NCBI GenBank assembly: GCA_037892935.1
Contig: JAYXKI010000003.1
Location: 2,852,001-2,916,000 of the forward strand
Source of the DNA: Phlebopus portentosus
Taxonomy: Eukaryota; Basidiomycota; Agaricomycetes; Boletales; Boletinellaceae
Length of the DNA stretch: 64,000 nucleotides
Direction: 5' to 3'
Part shown: positions 34,429 to 43,909 of the stretch, piece by piece
Position numbering within the stretch: the stretch's first letter is position 1
Layout: each line of letters begins with the position of its first letter
The notes under the pieces: model-generated
Database searches by the model: none
The model's input: only the letters and a program-made list of their open reading frames with translations
What the model was told of the DNA's origin: nothing
Made by a program: the position numbers and the translations under genes

Positions 34429-35397
34429 CTACTTTGATTCTTCGAGCGCAGGTAATACGCATTGCTTCACGAAGAACTCATGGAAACGGTCATCTTTCGT
34501 AAGCTCAGGATGGAACGTCGTCACTAGGTGCCTACCCTGCCGTAATGCGACGACAGTTTGAGGATCTCGTGGATCGGTATCGTCTTCGTCTTCGGCGACT
34601 ATCTGCTGTCCTCGCGGGAGAAGCAACGCGGAGAGTCTGGCGATGATCTGCACAGGTGGCGAAAGGGCGGAAGGAGTGATGTCCGTAATCACCTGTGAAT
34701 CACCACGGAGATTAGTGTAAAGACAGAAATGAGAGACTCAAAGGGAGCTTACTGGAGCACGTATGAAGATACAGTTGAAAGGTCGGTTTGGCTCTCGCAG
34801 ACCTTCTGTGTATAATGGAGCCTCAAACGACTCGACCTATCGACTTCTAACTCTATCTCTGTAGACTGGTGCTGAATGATTGTGATGCACTAACCTGGGA
34901 TCCCCATCCGTTTCTCGCGGTCTTGATATCAACACCACCAAGCAGCTCCTGACCACCTTTCTTCATCCCTTCTGCCTCTTTCGAAAGCAGAATCGCACCC
35001 GCGCACGTCCCCCATACGGGTTTCTTCTGCACAAACTCGCGCAGAGGCTCTGTTAACCCTGCAAGTCTCGCAAGGAGAGCGATCGTTGTTGACTCTATGC
35101 GTCGCGTGACATCATTAAGAAAAAATGAAACGCAGTCAGGTTCTGAATATGATCTAGCGAGAATACGCACCTCCGCCGGGAATGATCAACCCATCGCACT
35201 TGGCCAGATCCTCGACTTGGCGAATGAGCACGATTTTGATCGGTCTCTCTACGCGCACTTTCTGCAGCAAGACTTGGTGCTCGGCGAATGCACCTTGCAT
35301 CGCTGATTATACGATATCAACATCATAGACCCGCTTCGGTATACATTGACTTAGACATACCTAGGATACCAATGACAATCGGATTTCCTTCACCCAT
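34429..35397 (-). CDS. SNO1: PdxT/Sno glutaminase subunit of PLP synthase
   Basis: Glutamine amidotransferase that supplies ammonia to PdxS/Snz in vitamin B6 synthesis; the Snz partner is not in this window. It starts [13 protein letters not shown] at 35397. Exons encode LIIPGGV-type residues, [37 protein letters not shown] with the nucleophilic Cys, [24 protein letters not shown] and [20 protein letters not shown], where the His and Glu complete the triad. Stop at 34429. A ~35-residue insert after [16 protein letters not shown] (acidic, AEDEDDTDP) is longer than in bacterial PdxT. Read divergently from the methylthioadenosine phosphorylase gene. Confidence 0.9.
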
Positions 35398-35753
35398 GTT
35401 CTGCGTATTTGCTACAATGGTTGGGGAGAAGAAGAGACGAGAAAGCCCCGGTACGAGTCAGAGCCATAGAGTCTTCCATTCACAAGGAAATCCTAACGAA
35501 AGAAATTGCAATCAATTTTTCTCACCTTCTATATTCGGAATCGACGTAAAATTTCCGAAATTTTCAACCTTATTTTATTTTTCCTGAACGGTCGACGTGC
35601 GTGTCACTGCGTGATCACGATCACCTCAGCCTGAGGCTTCTCTCTGCTTTGATCTACTCAAAATGATTCGATGAAAACTGTTCTTCAACGCCGACCATCA
35701 CGTTCAGACTTGCTCTCAAGTCAGTGAGGACACTTGGATATAGATATAGTACC
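35398..35753. promoter_or_regulatory. Divergent promoter region, SNO1/MTAP
   Basis: 356 bases separate the two start codons, so both promoters must lie here or overlap. A poly-T/A stretch at 35570-35585 is the only clear element; no TATA box is obvious on either strand. Confidence 0.5.
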
Positions 35754-36840
35754 ATGACCTTAGATTCTACACCAGAGAAAGGTAATCTGTAGTGCACCTT
35801 CTGACTGTATGCTCGAACTCATGTGTTGCTTGCTCTTCAGTTCTCGTCGGCGTTATTGGAGGCAGCGGGTTGTATCATCTCGATAACCTCGTCCCTGTGT
35901 AAGACGCTTTTATCTATTGTGAAGAAGGGAGTGATCTAAAACGCCCTCTATGAAGCAAAGAAGTGAATCCCGACACAGTGAGTTCGGTCTTTCAAAGTAT
36001 CTGCACTCTGAATCGAATCTTGTACCTCAGCCTTGGGGGAAACCAAGCTCGCCCATCACGATCGCAAAAGCACCAGGCGGGACACTCGTCGCCTTTCTCG
36101 CGCGTCATGGTCCGGGACACGGCCTCCCGCCCTCCGCAGTCCCCTCTCGCGCCAACATCGCAGCCCTTAAATCTCTCGGCGTGCGCCTCGTTGTAGCGTT
36201 CTCAGCGGTCGGCTCTCTCCGCGAAGAGATCAAGCCAGGCGACTTCGTGCTTCCCGATCAAATCATCGATCGCACAAAGGGTATCCGCCCCGCGTCGTTC
36301 TTCGAAGGAACGTCTATCGTCGCACACGCGCAGTTCGGCGACCCGTTTGCGAACAAACTAGTCAACTTCCTCGAGGATCGTGTGCGTAAAGCTTTGGGAG
36401 GCACAGGGAAAGACCTGCACACCGGAAAGACGATTGTATGCATGGAAGGACCTCAATTCTCTACTCGTGCTGAGAGCAAGATGTATCGCTCCTGGGGCGG
36501 GGACCTCATCAACATGAGCGTCCTCCCCGAAGCCAAGCTCGCGAGGGAAGCAGAGCTCAGCTACGCTCTCATAGCAACTTCGACGGACTACGACTCCTGG
36601 CGCGAGAACAGCGAGGCCGTCACCGCAGCCGAGGTGTTCAAAACTCTCAAAACTAACGCTGATACTTCCAAGCGCGTGTTGGAGCTCATCGTAGCTGACT
36701 TGCATGATGCTGCGGACAGCGGGGAGATCCTGAGCGAGGAAGCGGGCAGTATGCAGTACTCGATCATGCCTCGCTCGGAGAAACAGTCCGAGGAGGACAG
36801 GAAGAAATTGGCTTTCGTACTCCCGGCTTACTTTTCTTGA
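35754..36840 (+). CDS. MEU1: S-methyl-5'-thioadenosine phosphorylase
   Basis: Cleaves methylthioadenosine with phosphate to adenine and methylthioribose-1-phosphate in methionine salvage. Exon 1 is MTLDSTPEK; then VLVGVIGGSGLYHLDNLVPV, KEVNPDT, and a long last exon with PWGKPSSPITIAKAPGG, FLARHGPGHGLPPSAVP, RANIAALKSLGVR, VAFSAVGSLREEIKPGDFV, DQIIDRTKGIRPASFF, VCMEGPQFSTRAES, and INMSVLPEAKLAREAEL. These are the phosphate-, base- and ribose-binding blocks of trimeric MTAP. It ends VLPAYFS at 36840. Three introns in the first 300 bases. Cytosolic. Confidence 0.92.
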
Positions 36841-36953
36841 ATGAGGAAGAATAGAACTAGGTTTTATATTTCTTGAGGTTTCTTGCCTATCCGGCTATCT
36901 ACAGTGTTTATTATCCTCTCTTGTCGTCTAGACAGTGTAGATTCAGCAGAATG

Positions 36954-37560
36954 TTATACAAATCTATTTCTAAATATCGTCTTGCGTCCATCAAAACATA
37001 ACACTAGTACTGCCACTCTATGCAACACTGCTCGCTCCACATTCATACTCTCGCTTGCGATAAACACGGAAATCTCCATCCAGTGCTGATTCACTTCGAC
37101 TAAGGAAACATCGATGTGAGCTACTTCCGTTTCATGATTCCTACAAAAAGTCCCCCGCTCCGTTATGCCTCCTGCTGTTACATCGACCCTACATACCTTA
37201 AGCTCGCTCAGACCAGCTCCATCGCAAGTTAGCCCTCTCAACACCTTCCATCTCAAATCCATGTCCGGACAATCACCACTGAATTCTCATCTCGACGTGT
37301 TAAAGACTCCAAAATCGCTTGTCCGAGTCTAGGTATGGAGTACCAAACAGGAACCTCGGGAAAGTAGTTCGGATACATGCGGACGGCCTTCACGAGCTGG
37401 GATTCACTCACTAAACAGCGCGTGATAATCGCTATTTGGGGGAAGAGAATGTTTGAAGGGACGTATTCGCGGATAATCCTACTGGGATTGGTGATATAGA
37501 TGGCAGTAGGAAGGAGATGCCGAAAGAAGAGGAAGTGTTTCCTCAGATTTCAGGACGTCG
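36954..37560 (-). pseudogene. Unidentified minus-strand gene or fragment
   Basis: Reading leftwards from about 37545 there is a clean frame, IIREYVPSNILFPQIAIITR, CLVSESQLVKAVRMYPNYF and VPVWYSIPRLGQAILESLTR, ending in a stop near 37250. A second frame continues directly (MDLRWKVLRGLTCDGAGL ... VEVNQHWMEISVF) to a stop at 36954. The frames overlap by a one-base shift with no usable intron, so this is either two exons joined in a way I cannot see or a frameshifted gene. No family recognised; some F-box-type fungal proteins have a similar feel, but no F-box was seen. Confidence 0.35.
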
Positions 37561-38311
37561 TAGTGGATTCAGATTGTATATGCTTTCTCGATGACTGAGA
37601 AGCTGAATCATCGACCTTGATCGCTCTCGATAGTTGAAGGGCATTTGTTTCGAATAACGGGAAGAGATACATATGGAAGTCACATATGCGCAAGTCTCTA
37701 CAGGTGCATGCTTGCATACCACCTTACTATTTCACTTATTTCTTCCTCGTTTCCGACAGTTATTCAAAGACGATAATTCAAATACACCCATCGCAACATT
37801 TCAACGCCGCCATCTCTTCCGCAGACAGTTTCACAATAGGATTCAACTTGGTCCAGCAATTGACTATTGCTTTTGCTTCCAGTAACAGGTGTCATTGCGC
37901 ATATGCAAGTCGTGGAGAGCACTTTATCCTGAAAATACACGCATGATGTAATATTTCTTACGAATATTTATTCTGCTTCAGGTCAAGCTATTGATAACAT
38001 TAGTACCTCTACACAATCCCTACGGATTGATCCTGACGAGTTATATTTTAGATCAAATTCTGGGGGGTGTAGCCGGAAACTGACGAATGTCATGTTGTGG
38101 CGTATACACATCTAATGTTGAACTTCTCATCTTCCAGAGTACTTGAGCTCTGTAATATTGTACATCAATTACGATAAATAAAATACATAAAATACAAAGG
38201 TATAGACATTCACGAAACTATTTTTATACACGAGATCACGTGCCATATGCCCTCGAGCCAACCGCCGATCATTTGTCCCACTACCATTTACTGTCTGTAA
38301 CCCACTCGACC
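37561..38311. other. Upstream region of HAP5, little recognised
   Basis: A minus-strand frame near 37880-37780 (EAKAIVNCWTKLNPIVKLSA) may be an upstream exon of the unidentified gene to the left. The rest is AT-rich and appears non-coding. Confidence 0.35.
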
Positions 38312-39185
38312 ATGCCTCACGAACCTCAAACGCAGCCTTTCGTTCAGCCTGGTGACCTGCTTCCCGAGTTTTTACGCTCATTCTGGCAGCGCCAGATTGA
38401 TGCTGCCGAGCAGGAGACGCCTGATTTCCGACACCCGCCACTGCCGCTTGCGAGGATCAAGAAAGTCATGAAGAGCGATCCGGAAGTCAAAGTGAGTTGA
38501 ATGTTTACTTTGAAAGTATGGGAGAAATTGATCTGAGACTGGCGTGGGCGCGTGTACGTAGATGATTGCTGCTGATGGTGTGTGTTAAAATTCCCTTTGT
38601 ACACTTCGGGATTTATGCTGAGTTGGGTTGCTGTAATGAATGGCAACGGTGAACAGCACCGATTCTTTTCTGCAAAGCATGCGAGAGTGCGTGTTTCTTT
38701 CCCTCCATCTCGTCGCATGAACGCTCACCCACATATATTTCTTTCCTCTGCAAGTCTTCATCTCAGAAATAACAGCCCGCGCATTCATCGTCGCAGATGC
38801 GAACAAACGACGCACGCTCTCTCGGTCCGACATCGCCAAAGCCCTTTCTAAATCTGACCAATTCGATTTTCTGATTGACATTGTCCCGCGTGAGGAAGGG
38901 TTTCCCGGTGTAAAGCGACCTTCCCAGACGCAGACCCAGGTGCAAGCGCCGGGTACGTCTGCTGGCTCAGCGACGGCCGCTGCCTCTGCTCCGGTGAGTG
39001 CCGGTGCGAGTGGGATAGGGAAGCAACCGGTGCAGAGTCCGGTTATAAAGCGGGACGAGGTATGTGACTAATTAGGATCTGGTATTTCAAAGCGACGTAC
39101 TTATTTCGAAAGTGAATCTTTCAAGGACCACGATCGATACATGGAGATATTATCTCTTGCTGGAGCAGGACGAGGAGGTCAATAA
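38312..39185 (+). CDS. HAP5: CCAAT-binding factor subunit Hap5/NF-YC
   Basis: Histone-fold subunit of the heterotrimeric CCAAT-binding complex in the nucleus. Exon 1 (38312-38490) encodes [40 protein letters not shown] and [17 protein letters not shown]. Two small exons give [15 protein letters not shown], and the next [19 protein letters not shown] and [20 protein letters not shown] followed by IDIVPREE. All alpha helices of the H2A-like fold are present. An Ala/Ser/Gly/Gln tail follows. The end is inferred: after KRDE a phase-0 intron leads to [19 protein letters not shown] and a stop at 39185; without splicing it would stop just after 39060. About 190 residues. Confidence 0.88.
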
Positions 39186-39568
39186 TACCGACGTCGATTC
39201 CCGGACATCAAAAACACCGTCGTCATGGTCTGATTCCGTTGCTTATACTTTGGACGTGTGTATTATGTATCATACTATATATTTACTTCTTAGTTTTCTA
39301 TCTGGAGTAGGGTTATCCAGTTTCTGAGCGGCCTGCCTTCATTTTCTTCTTTGCCGTTGCGGTGGACGTCAATAAAACCCAATTTATTCAATTAGAACGC
39401 GTAAACACTTGAGAAGAGATGCTGCAAACTGTCGTCGAAGTGAGCCTTGCGATGCTGTAAATTTCTGTTACATAAGCCGATCCAAACGCTTCTCTTTACC
39501 GGCTACTACCGGACTCTTCAAAGCGATTAGCAACATCATGAATGCACACAAGTTGAGTATTCTCCGCC
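39186..39568. other. Short intergenic stretch
   Basis: No gene recognised. It contains the HAP5 3' flank and the promoter of the dehydrogenase gene. Confidence 0.4.
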
Positions 39569-40519
39569 ATGAAGCCTCAAAACCGGACATTCATAATTTC
39601 TGGAGGGTATTATAGTTCATTATTTTATATTAAATCTATCTGATAATGATATCGTAGCTCTTCTGGCCTGGGTCTTGCAACAGCCTACATACTCCTCGAT
39701 GCAGGGGCCTTCGTCTCGATCCTGGACCTGCGAGAGAACAAGGATCTCTCAGCGAAAGACAGCAAACGCATCAAGTTCTTCAAGACAGACGTCACCTCCG
39801 AAACTGATATAAATAATGCCGTTGAGAGCACGATATCCTGGTCCCAATCGACAAATGCACCATTGGGTGGAGTAGTGAACTGTGCGGGAGTAGCAACTGC
39901 AGCGAAGATCATCGACGCCCACGGGAACCCTCATTCTCTCGATTTGTGGAACTTTGCGGTTGCGGTGAACTTGACGGGGGCATTTAACTTGACGAGGCTT
40001 GTGTGTAAGCATCTTATCAATGGACCGCTGGATGGTGAGGATGGGGAGAGGGGAGTTGTTGTATTTGTTGCGAGTGCTGCTGCCGTGAGTGATGATGCCT
40101 TAAGAATTTGTTTCGAAGAATCTAGGTAATGTCTGACTGGGATAATAGTTTGAAGGACAGCCTGGACAAGCTGCTTATGCGGCAACGAAAGGAGGTCTCG
40201 TCAGCGCAACACTTCCCATCTCTCGGGACCTCGGTACGCTCTCCATTCTACATAACTCAAGTTCTTCTCCTCGTTAAACTAAACAGCTCGCTACGGTATC
40301 CGTGTAAACACCATCGCACCTTCTGCATTCAGTAGCGCCATGACAGACCGCATGCCCGAAAAGACACGCACGAGTCTGGTGCGCGAGCTCAACTTCCCCA
40401 AGCGATTTGGGAGTGGCAACGAGTTTGCGCAGACTGTGAAGTTCGTGATTGAGTGTGGGTATATGAATGGGGAGACGCTTAGGTTGAGCGGGGGCGCGAG
40501 GTTGCCTGGGAGGCTTTGA
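39569..40519 (+). CDS. Short-chain dehydrogenase/reductase (HSD10-like)
   Basis: NAD(P)-dependent oxidoreductase of the classical SDR family. The ATG at 39569 gives [13 protein letters not shown], joined over a ~50-nt intron to [19 protein letters not shown], which completes the G-x3-G-x-G cofactor motif; SILDLRE places an Asp at the strand-2 end, favouring [15 protein letters not shown] is the NAG-like motif. After VVFVASAAA a further exon supplies [20 protein letters not shown] with the YxxxK pair. [19 protein letters not shown] and [17 protein letters not shown] and [11 protein letters not shown] follow. The whole resembles type-2 3-hydroxyacyl-CoA dehydrogenase (HSD17B10); the substrate is not proven. 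No mitochondrial presequence was obvious. Stop at 40519. Confidence 0.88.
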
Positions 40520-40645
40520 GGCTATGAAATATCATTACCATTGTCAGCTGGATTGGGGCTGTAAGTGAATGATTGTATGGCGAAGTCAAAACCAAATACA
40601 CTTGTATTACAATTCATACTTCTGAAGCAACTTGAACTCGGACTA

Positions 40646-41389
40646 TTACTTCCACAAAACTCTGGGCACATCCAGCAACTTCCCATTTTTTCCGAACTTC
40701 ACACCCTCTTTCTGAAGCATGCTGACTTTCCTCGAGCAATGCGAGCCTTCTTTGTTTCCAGTACCCCATTCCCCGAGGAACCCACCAAGCGAGAAGTCGG
40801 AGGCGATGACTCGGTGACAAGGGATGTAGGGCGCGAACGGATTCCGGCGAAGGGCCGAGCCAACTGGATAAAGGAGAAAAGTTCAAGTTAGGATGAGATA
40901 TAGATCCTTGTCAAAGAGTATTTACCAGACCGAGGAGAACCTCCACGGAGTCTCTCGCAAAGATGCTTGTAAGTCGTTACATTCCCGCAAGGGATTTGGC
41001 GCGTAAGATCATACACCACCCACTGGTGCGGCGTGAGCTTCTACAAAAAGGGAACGAGAAGTAATATCGTGTTGGTGGACTGATTTTTGAGCGGTTGAAT
41101 AAAACTGACCTTGCCGTCAGGTGTTCGATAGAGATCACGTTCTGTCTCGGTAACTGGGAAGTAAACTTGGTCTTTGCCTGGACGACCTGGATGAGATTTT
41201 TGACCGATATGACTCGCATTCAAACCTCATACTTTGAAGAGAAAGATCCACGATGTCCTCTTTTTCGATTGGAAGATCACTGAATTGACGGTTCGATGCT
41301 TTGATCTTCACGTTCGCGCCGAGCTCTTGCGGCACAATTCTGTTTTCCTTTCCAAAGGACTTCGATTTGGTTAAGCGAACGGCAGGCAT
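40646..41389 (-). CDS. MGT1: O6-methylguanine-DNA methyltransferase
   Basis: Suicide repair protein that moves the methyl group from O6-methylguanine to its own Cys. The start at 41389 gives MPAVRLTKSKSFGKENRIVP. Later exons read TPHQWVVYDLTRQIPCGNVT, TYKHLCERLRGGSPRS, VGSALRRNPFAPYIPCHRVI with the acceptor Cys in PCHR, then ASDFSLGGFLGEWG and a C-terminal KLLDVPRVLWK, stop at 40646. The helix-turn-helix with the Arg finger lies in LRRNPF. The N-terminal ~90 residues differ from yeast Mgt1. Three or four short introns. Read divergently from the hypothetical gene at 41653. Confidence 0.9.
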
Positions 41390-41652
41390 GATGATGATAG
41401 TGGTCTTGTTACAAAGTCTGGAAGGCTCTGGTTCAGATCACTTGCGCCTTTTAAGACAGAGATTCTGACTCGACTGACTCAATGGTGGCGGTCAAAGACG
41501 GAGCCGAAGTGCACGACTCGGACTCGGAGACGACGCGTCGCGACGCGTGCACGTGATTCACTGATCGGCGCTGATCCGTGGCTTAACTTTACTATAAAAT
41601 TCGACCTCGTTCAAGTTCAAGTTCAACTTCACCCACAACTCTCATCTCGGTA

Positions 41653-43292
41653 ATGCCTCTTATCGCCGCTTCCGACCCCCCTCAAAAGGAAAACTCCCCC
41701 AGTAATGAGAAGGGAAAGGCAAGAACTCCTCTGAGGCCAGTGGTTGCGTCAATTACTCCCGGCACATCATCATTGTTGAGCGTCAAGCGTACACCGCTTG
41801 GAGAGAAGAAAGTGACACTACCGTCTACGAAGACGAAGAATTCTGAGGCGGATGTGGAAGAAGCGAAGCCACGCTTTCCGTCTGCTACTATCGAAGTGGA
41901 TAGTATTGGCGACGCCATGGCTGCACGACTCGTGATTTGCCTTCTGGGACACGTCCTCTTCCTGAAAAGTCAGGTTCCATTGTAAGCCACAAATCTCTCT
42001 TCCCTTTGATGTCGGACTAAATCATCTTGGAAGTCCTGTGGCTCAGCTAATAAAAATGTCATCGAAAAGAACCAACGAGCGACCTAACAAGAAGATGGAT
42101 GCATTGCTTTCGTCTTTCGATGTCCTCTCCACCCATCTTGGCTCGACCTTTAGTGCTCTTGCTCTTGCACTTTCCTCTTGCCATTCTACCTCAAACCAAA
42201 CAAGTCACAAGTCTAGACTAGCGAAGACTCATGTAGCAATCGTCCTAGGACCAAGCGCCACGAGCATGAGCGCCGCGCGGGCACGTGTCGTGCTGGAGAT
42301 CGATGGACTTCGTGTGGCTCTACGAAGGACTTTTGTACCAACCTCGAATGTCGCCATGGGCCCTGTGATCAACGAGAACTTAAAGGAAAATGCCCAACCA
42401 AATATTTCTCGATTCAAAGAAACATTTGGAAGGCCCCCAGCGTCTCTCATCGAACGTCGAGGTCTTCTTGACGTATCTCATCGCTCACCAATGGAAGATA
42501 AGTCCGACGTTAATTCAGAAAGTGGTGACTATGACCGCAACATCGTCGAGTTCCCACCCGACTCCGATTCGGAAAGTGATTCTGATCCATCTTCCGACGA
42601 TGATTCGGACGAAGAAGTGGATTTATCTGAGGAAGAGGAAGCATCGGTGACACCAATGCAAACCGAGGCTGATATCAACGCAGCCGAGCGTAATCTTTCC
42701 CGTACGCTAGCGATTGCAAACGCAGATCCGGAGCTTGGCATGGCCACTGAAACTCGTGCGTTACCAATCTTAGTCCTTCTCACATAGCGTAGACTTACGA
42801 AACAACGATCTAGGTCCTACGCAGATACACATACTTATTCGCGCCCCTCGGCGCTTCTCCCATCCCGCGTGGGTTCCGCGCCAAAACCTTACGCGCGACA
42901 TGGACCCGCTTTTGCGTGAGTTCGAGGAGCTCGTCGTCTCCACGCCTAATGCAGGAGAAGACAAAGCCGCATTAAACGATATCACCAACTCTCCGACACA
43001 GTCCGACAAGCTCCCGCCTAAGCTCACAAAGCCAGACGTGAAACGCAAGGGGCCGGGAGGTGTCAAGACGGACTACGTCCGCGTTCAATCGCGGGGTGCT
43101 GCGGAGTCACTAGATTCTGCCCGTGCGGCCGGGGCTGATAAGACATGCTCAGCGAGTGAACCTGGCGCAAGTAAGATCACTGATGAGGCAGTGGACAGAC
43201 GCTCAAACGAAGACGCCGCCGACAATGAAGAGGGAAACGAGATGATCTGGTGGAGTTGGGACGGGAAGCTCGAGGGCTTTACTGAAATATAG
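41653..43292 (+). CDS. Uncharacterised acidic, Ser-rich protein
   Basis: I do not recognise this family. Three exons: 41653-41981 (MPLIAASDPPQKENSP ... KARTPLRPVVASITPG), about 42039-42757 and about 42812-43292. Phases agree at both joins. Recognisable blocks are NERPNKKMDALLSSFDVLS, KENAQPNISRFKETFGRPPA and SLIERRGLLDVSHRSPMEDK, a very acidic run (DSDSESDSDPSSDDDSDEE), then TQIHILIRAPRRFSHPAWVP and RQNLTRDMDPLLREFEELV. The end is EMIWWSWDGKLEGFTEI. The middle is low complexity; the HILIRAPRRFSHPAWVPRQN block looks the most conserved. Basic and acidic patches suggest a nuclear protein, by inference only. About 510 residues. Confidence 0.6.
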
Positions 43293-43909
43293 ATCGGTAT
43301 GGCCACTCATGGACTTCCAGAGAAGGACAACGGATACTAGATCTACCATCATCTGGCACCTGCATTTTCGTTTACCCCTGCATGGACAAGTCTCCGAGTC
43401 TCATTTCGGATGCAAAAAGGCTGTTTGTACACTCAACGGATTCATAGCGCACATCTTTTCACACCGGTCCAGGATTCATCTCGACACTCGCAATGTTACA
43501 ATGTCACTCTCATCACACATGAATATGATTCCTTTATCAATTTATAACATTTCTTTCTCTTCCAAACTCCTCTATATCACGACATGTATGTTGTTTTATA
43601 AACCGACTCACGACTCGGAATTAGCGTATTTTGTCTGATTTCAACTGTATTCATCCTCAACACGCAGTCAATGCCAGTCCTATTTATTTGTCCAAAAGAT
43701 TTTATTAAATGATGATCGTTGCATATTGCATAAACTAAGAGCTATATGTAAGTGCGTCGAAACATAATAGATATCTAGCTTCGGCTTTTCAGTTTTTGCT
43801 TGAGCGTGAACGGCCAAAATTGGCCACTATCCAGACTGCAGTTAAGAGATTGCATGGAGATCCGCCCTGCGTTCTACCTTCGTTTCAATGGGCCATAGAG
43901 AGATTTAAA
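43293..43909. other. Convergent 3' flanks
   Basis: AT-rich, between two convergent genes. No gene or repeat recognised. Confidence 0.45.
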
